Shown here piece after piece: positions 41,443 to 41,490 of a stretch of 41,490 nt of DNA. Numbering within the stretch: position 1 is the first letter of the stretch; every line of letters begins with the position of its first letter. The DNA comes from an uncultured Blautia sp. (GTDB lineage: Bacteria; Bacillota; Clostridia; Lachnospirales; Lachnospiraceae), in the NCBI GenBank assembly GCA_934409175.1, contig CAKRVX010000009.1, positions 1 through 41,490 on the forward strand, given 5' to 3'. The position numbers were made by a program, and so were the translations under genes. Under the pieces are notes generated by a model. It was not told where the DNA came from. It made no database searches and worked only from the letters and a program-made list of their open reading frames with translations.

Positions 41443-41490
41443 TTGAGTAAATATTATTCTATACATGAATTTTCAAAAATTATAGGCGTA
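41443..41490 (+). CDS. N-terminus of MerR-type HTH protein, likely IS607-family TnpA
   Basis: A TTG start with an AAGGAG site 9 bases upstream opens a frame that runs off the window: SKYYSIHEFSKIIGV after the initiator. This is the first helix-turn-helix of the MerR fold, used both by MerR regulators and by the serine recombinase of IS607-type elements, which typically begins with a near-identical YYSI-x-EFSK-x-IG pattern. Because the preceding gene is cut off just upstream, the IS607 reading is favoured, but the visible part is only 16 residues. Confidence 0.5.
   Translation, partial: MSKYYSIHEFSKIIGV

Overview
The window looks like the chromosome of an anaerobic, gut-type Firmicute of the Lachnospiraceae (Blautia-like). 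This is inferred from strong AGGAGG ribosome sites, moderate-to-low GC, a T-box-controlled ilvBN, an Fe-S serine dehydratase in two subunits, Hcp with a partner ferredoxin, and many oxygen-sensitive Fe-S enzymes. No rRNA, tRNA or CRISPR array was seen. The species is not determined.

Layout. 1-3.0 kb: ferredoxin-like protein plus hybrid cluster protein (hcp) behind a Crp/Fnr-type operator, then a small membrane protein. 3.1-6.6 kb: a large HTH regulator divergent from two exported proteins of unknown function. 6.7-11.2 kb: T-box leader, ilvB, ilvN, an RNase H with an N-terminal hybrid-binding domain, and an MFS transporter. 11.3-13.8 kb: a PTS IIC-type permease with a palindromic operator, then a graveyard holding a DUF4097-like scrap, a frameshifted galactose-binding-protein start and an AraC tail. 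13.8-18.2 kb: an esterase, sdaAA/sdaAB and mgtE with a long leader. 18.5-21.6 kb: hybrid-kinase remnant, exported flavodoxin, aldo/keto reductase remnant, membrane-anchored metallophosphoesterase. 21.7-24.3 kb: HxlR regulator divergent from a flavin-binding protein, a zinc macrodomain and a class M sirtuin. 24.4-31.5 kb: a peptide/nickel-type ABC transporter ending in a cysteine desulfidase gene. 31.6-32.4 kb: two gene scraps joined by their broken 5' ends. 32.4-36.1 kb: Crp-type regulator, isochorismatase-deaminase fusion, YfcC-type permease. 36.3-41.5 kb: VanX-like dipeptidase, AraC scrap, DUF3303-like protein, ketopantoate reductase-type enzyme, ogt, a nitrilase-NUDIX fusion, a broken flavin-binding protein gene and the probable start of an IS607-type element.

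The two most interesting items are these. (1) An ADP-ribosylation module: SirTM overlaps a Zn-macrodomain gene and sits under a likely HxlR operator, but without the lipoyl-carrier (GcvH-L) and ligase genes that accompany it in Staphylococcus and Streptococcus. (2) Two copies (24531-24692 and 36118-36280) of a ~162-bp hairpin element. The apex of about 51 nt is nearly identical in both copies, while the ~55-bp arms differ between copies yet remain self-complementary within each.

The accessory part of the window is rich in broken genes (about ten), which points to active rearrangement.
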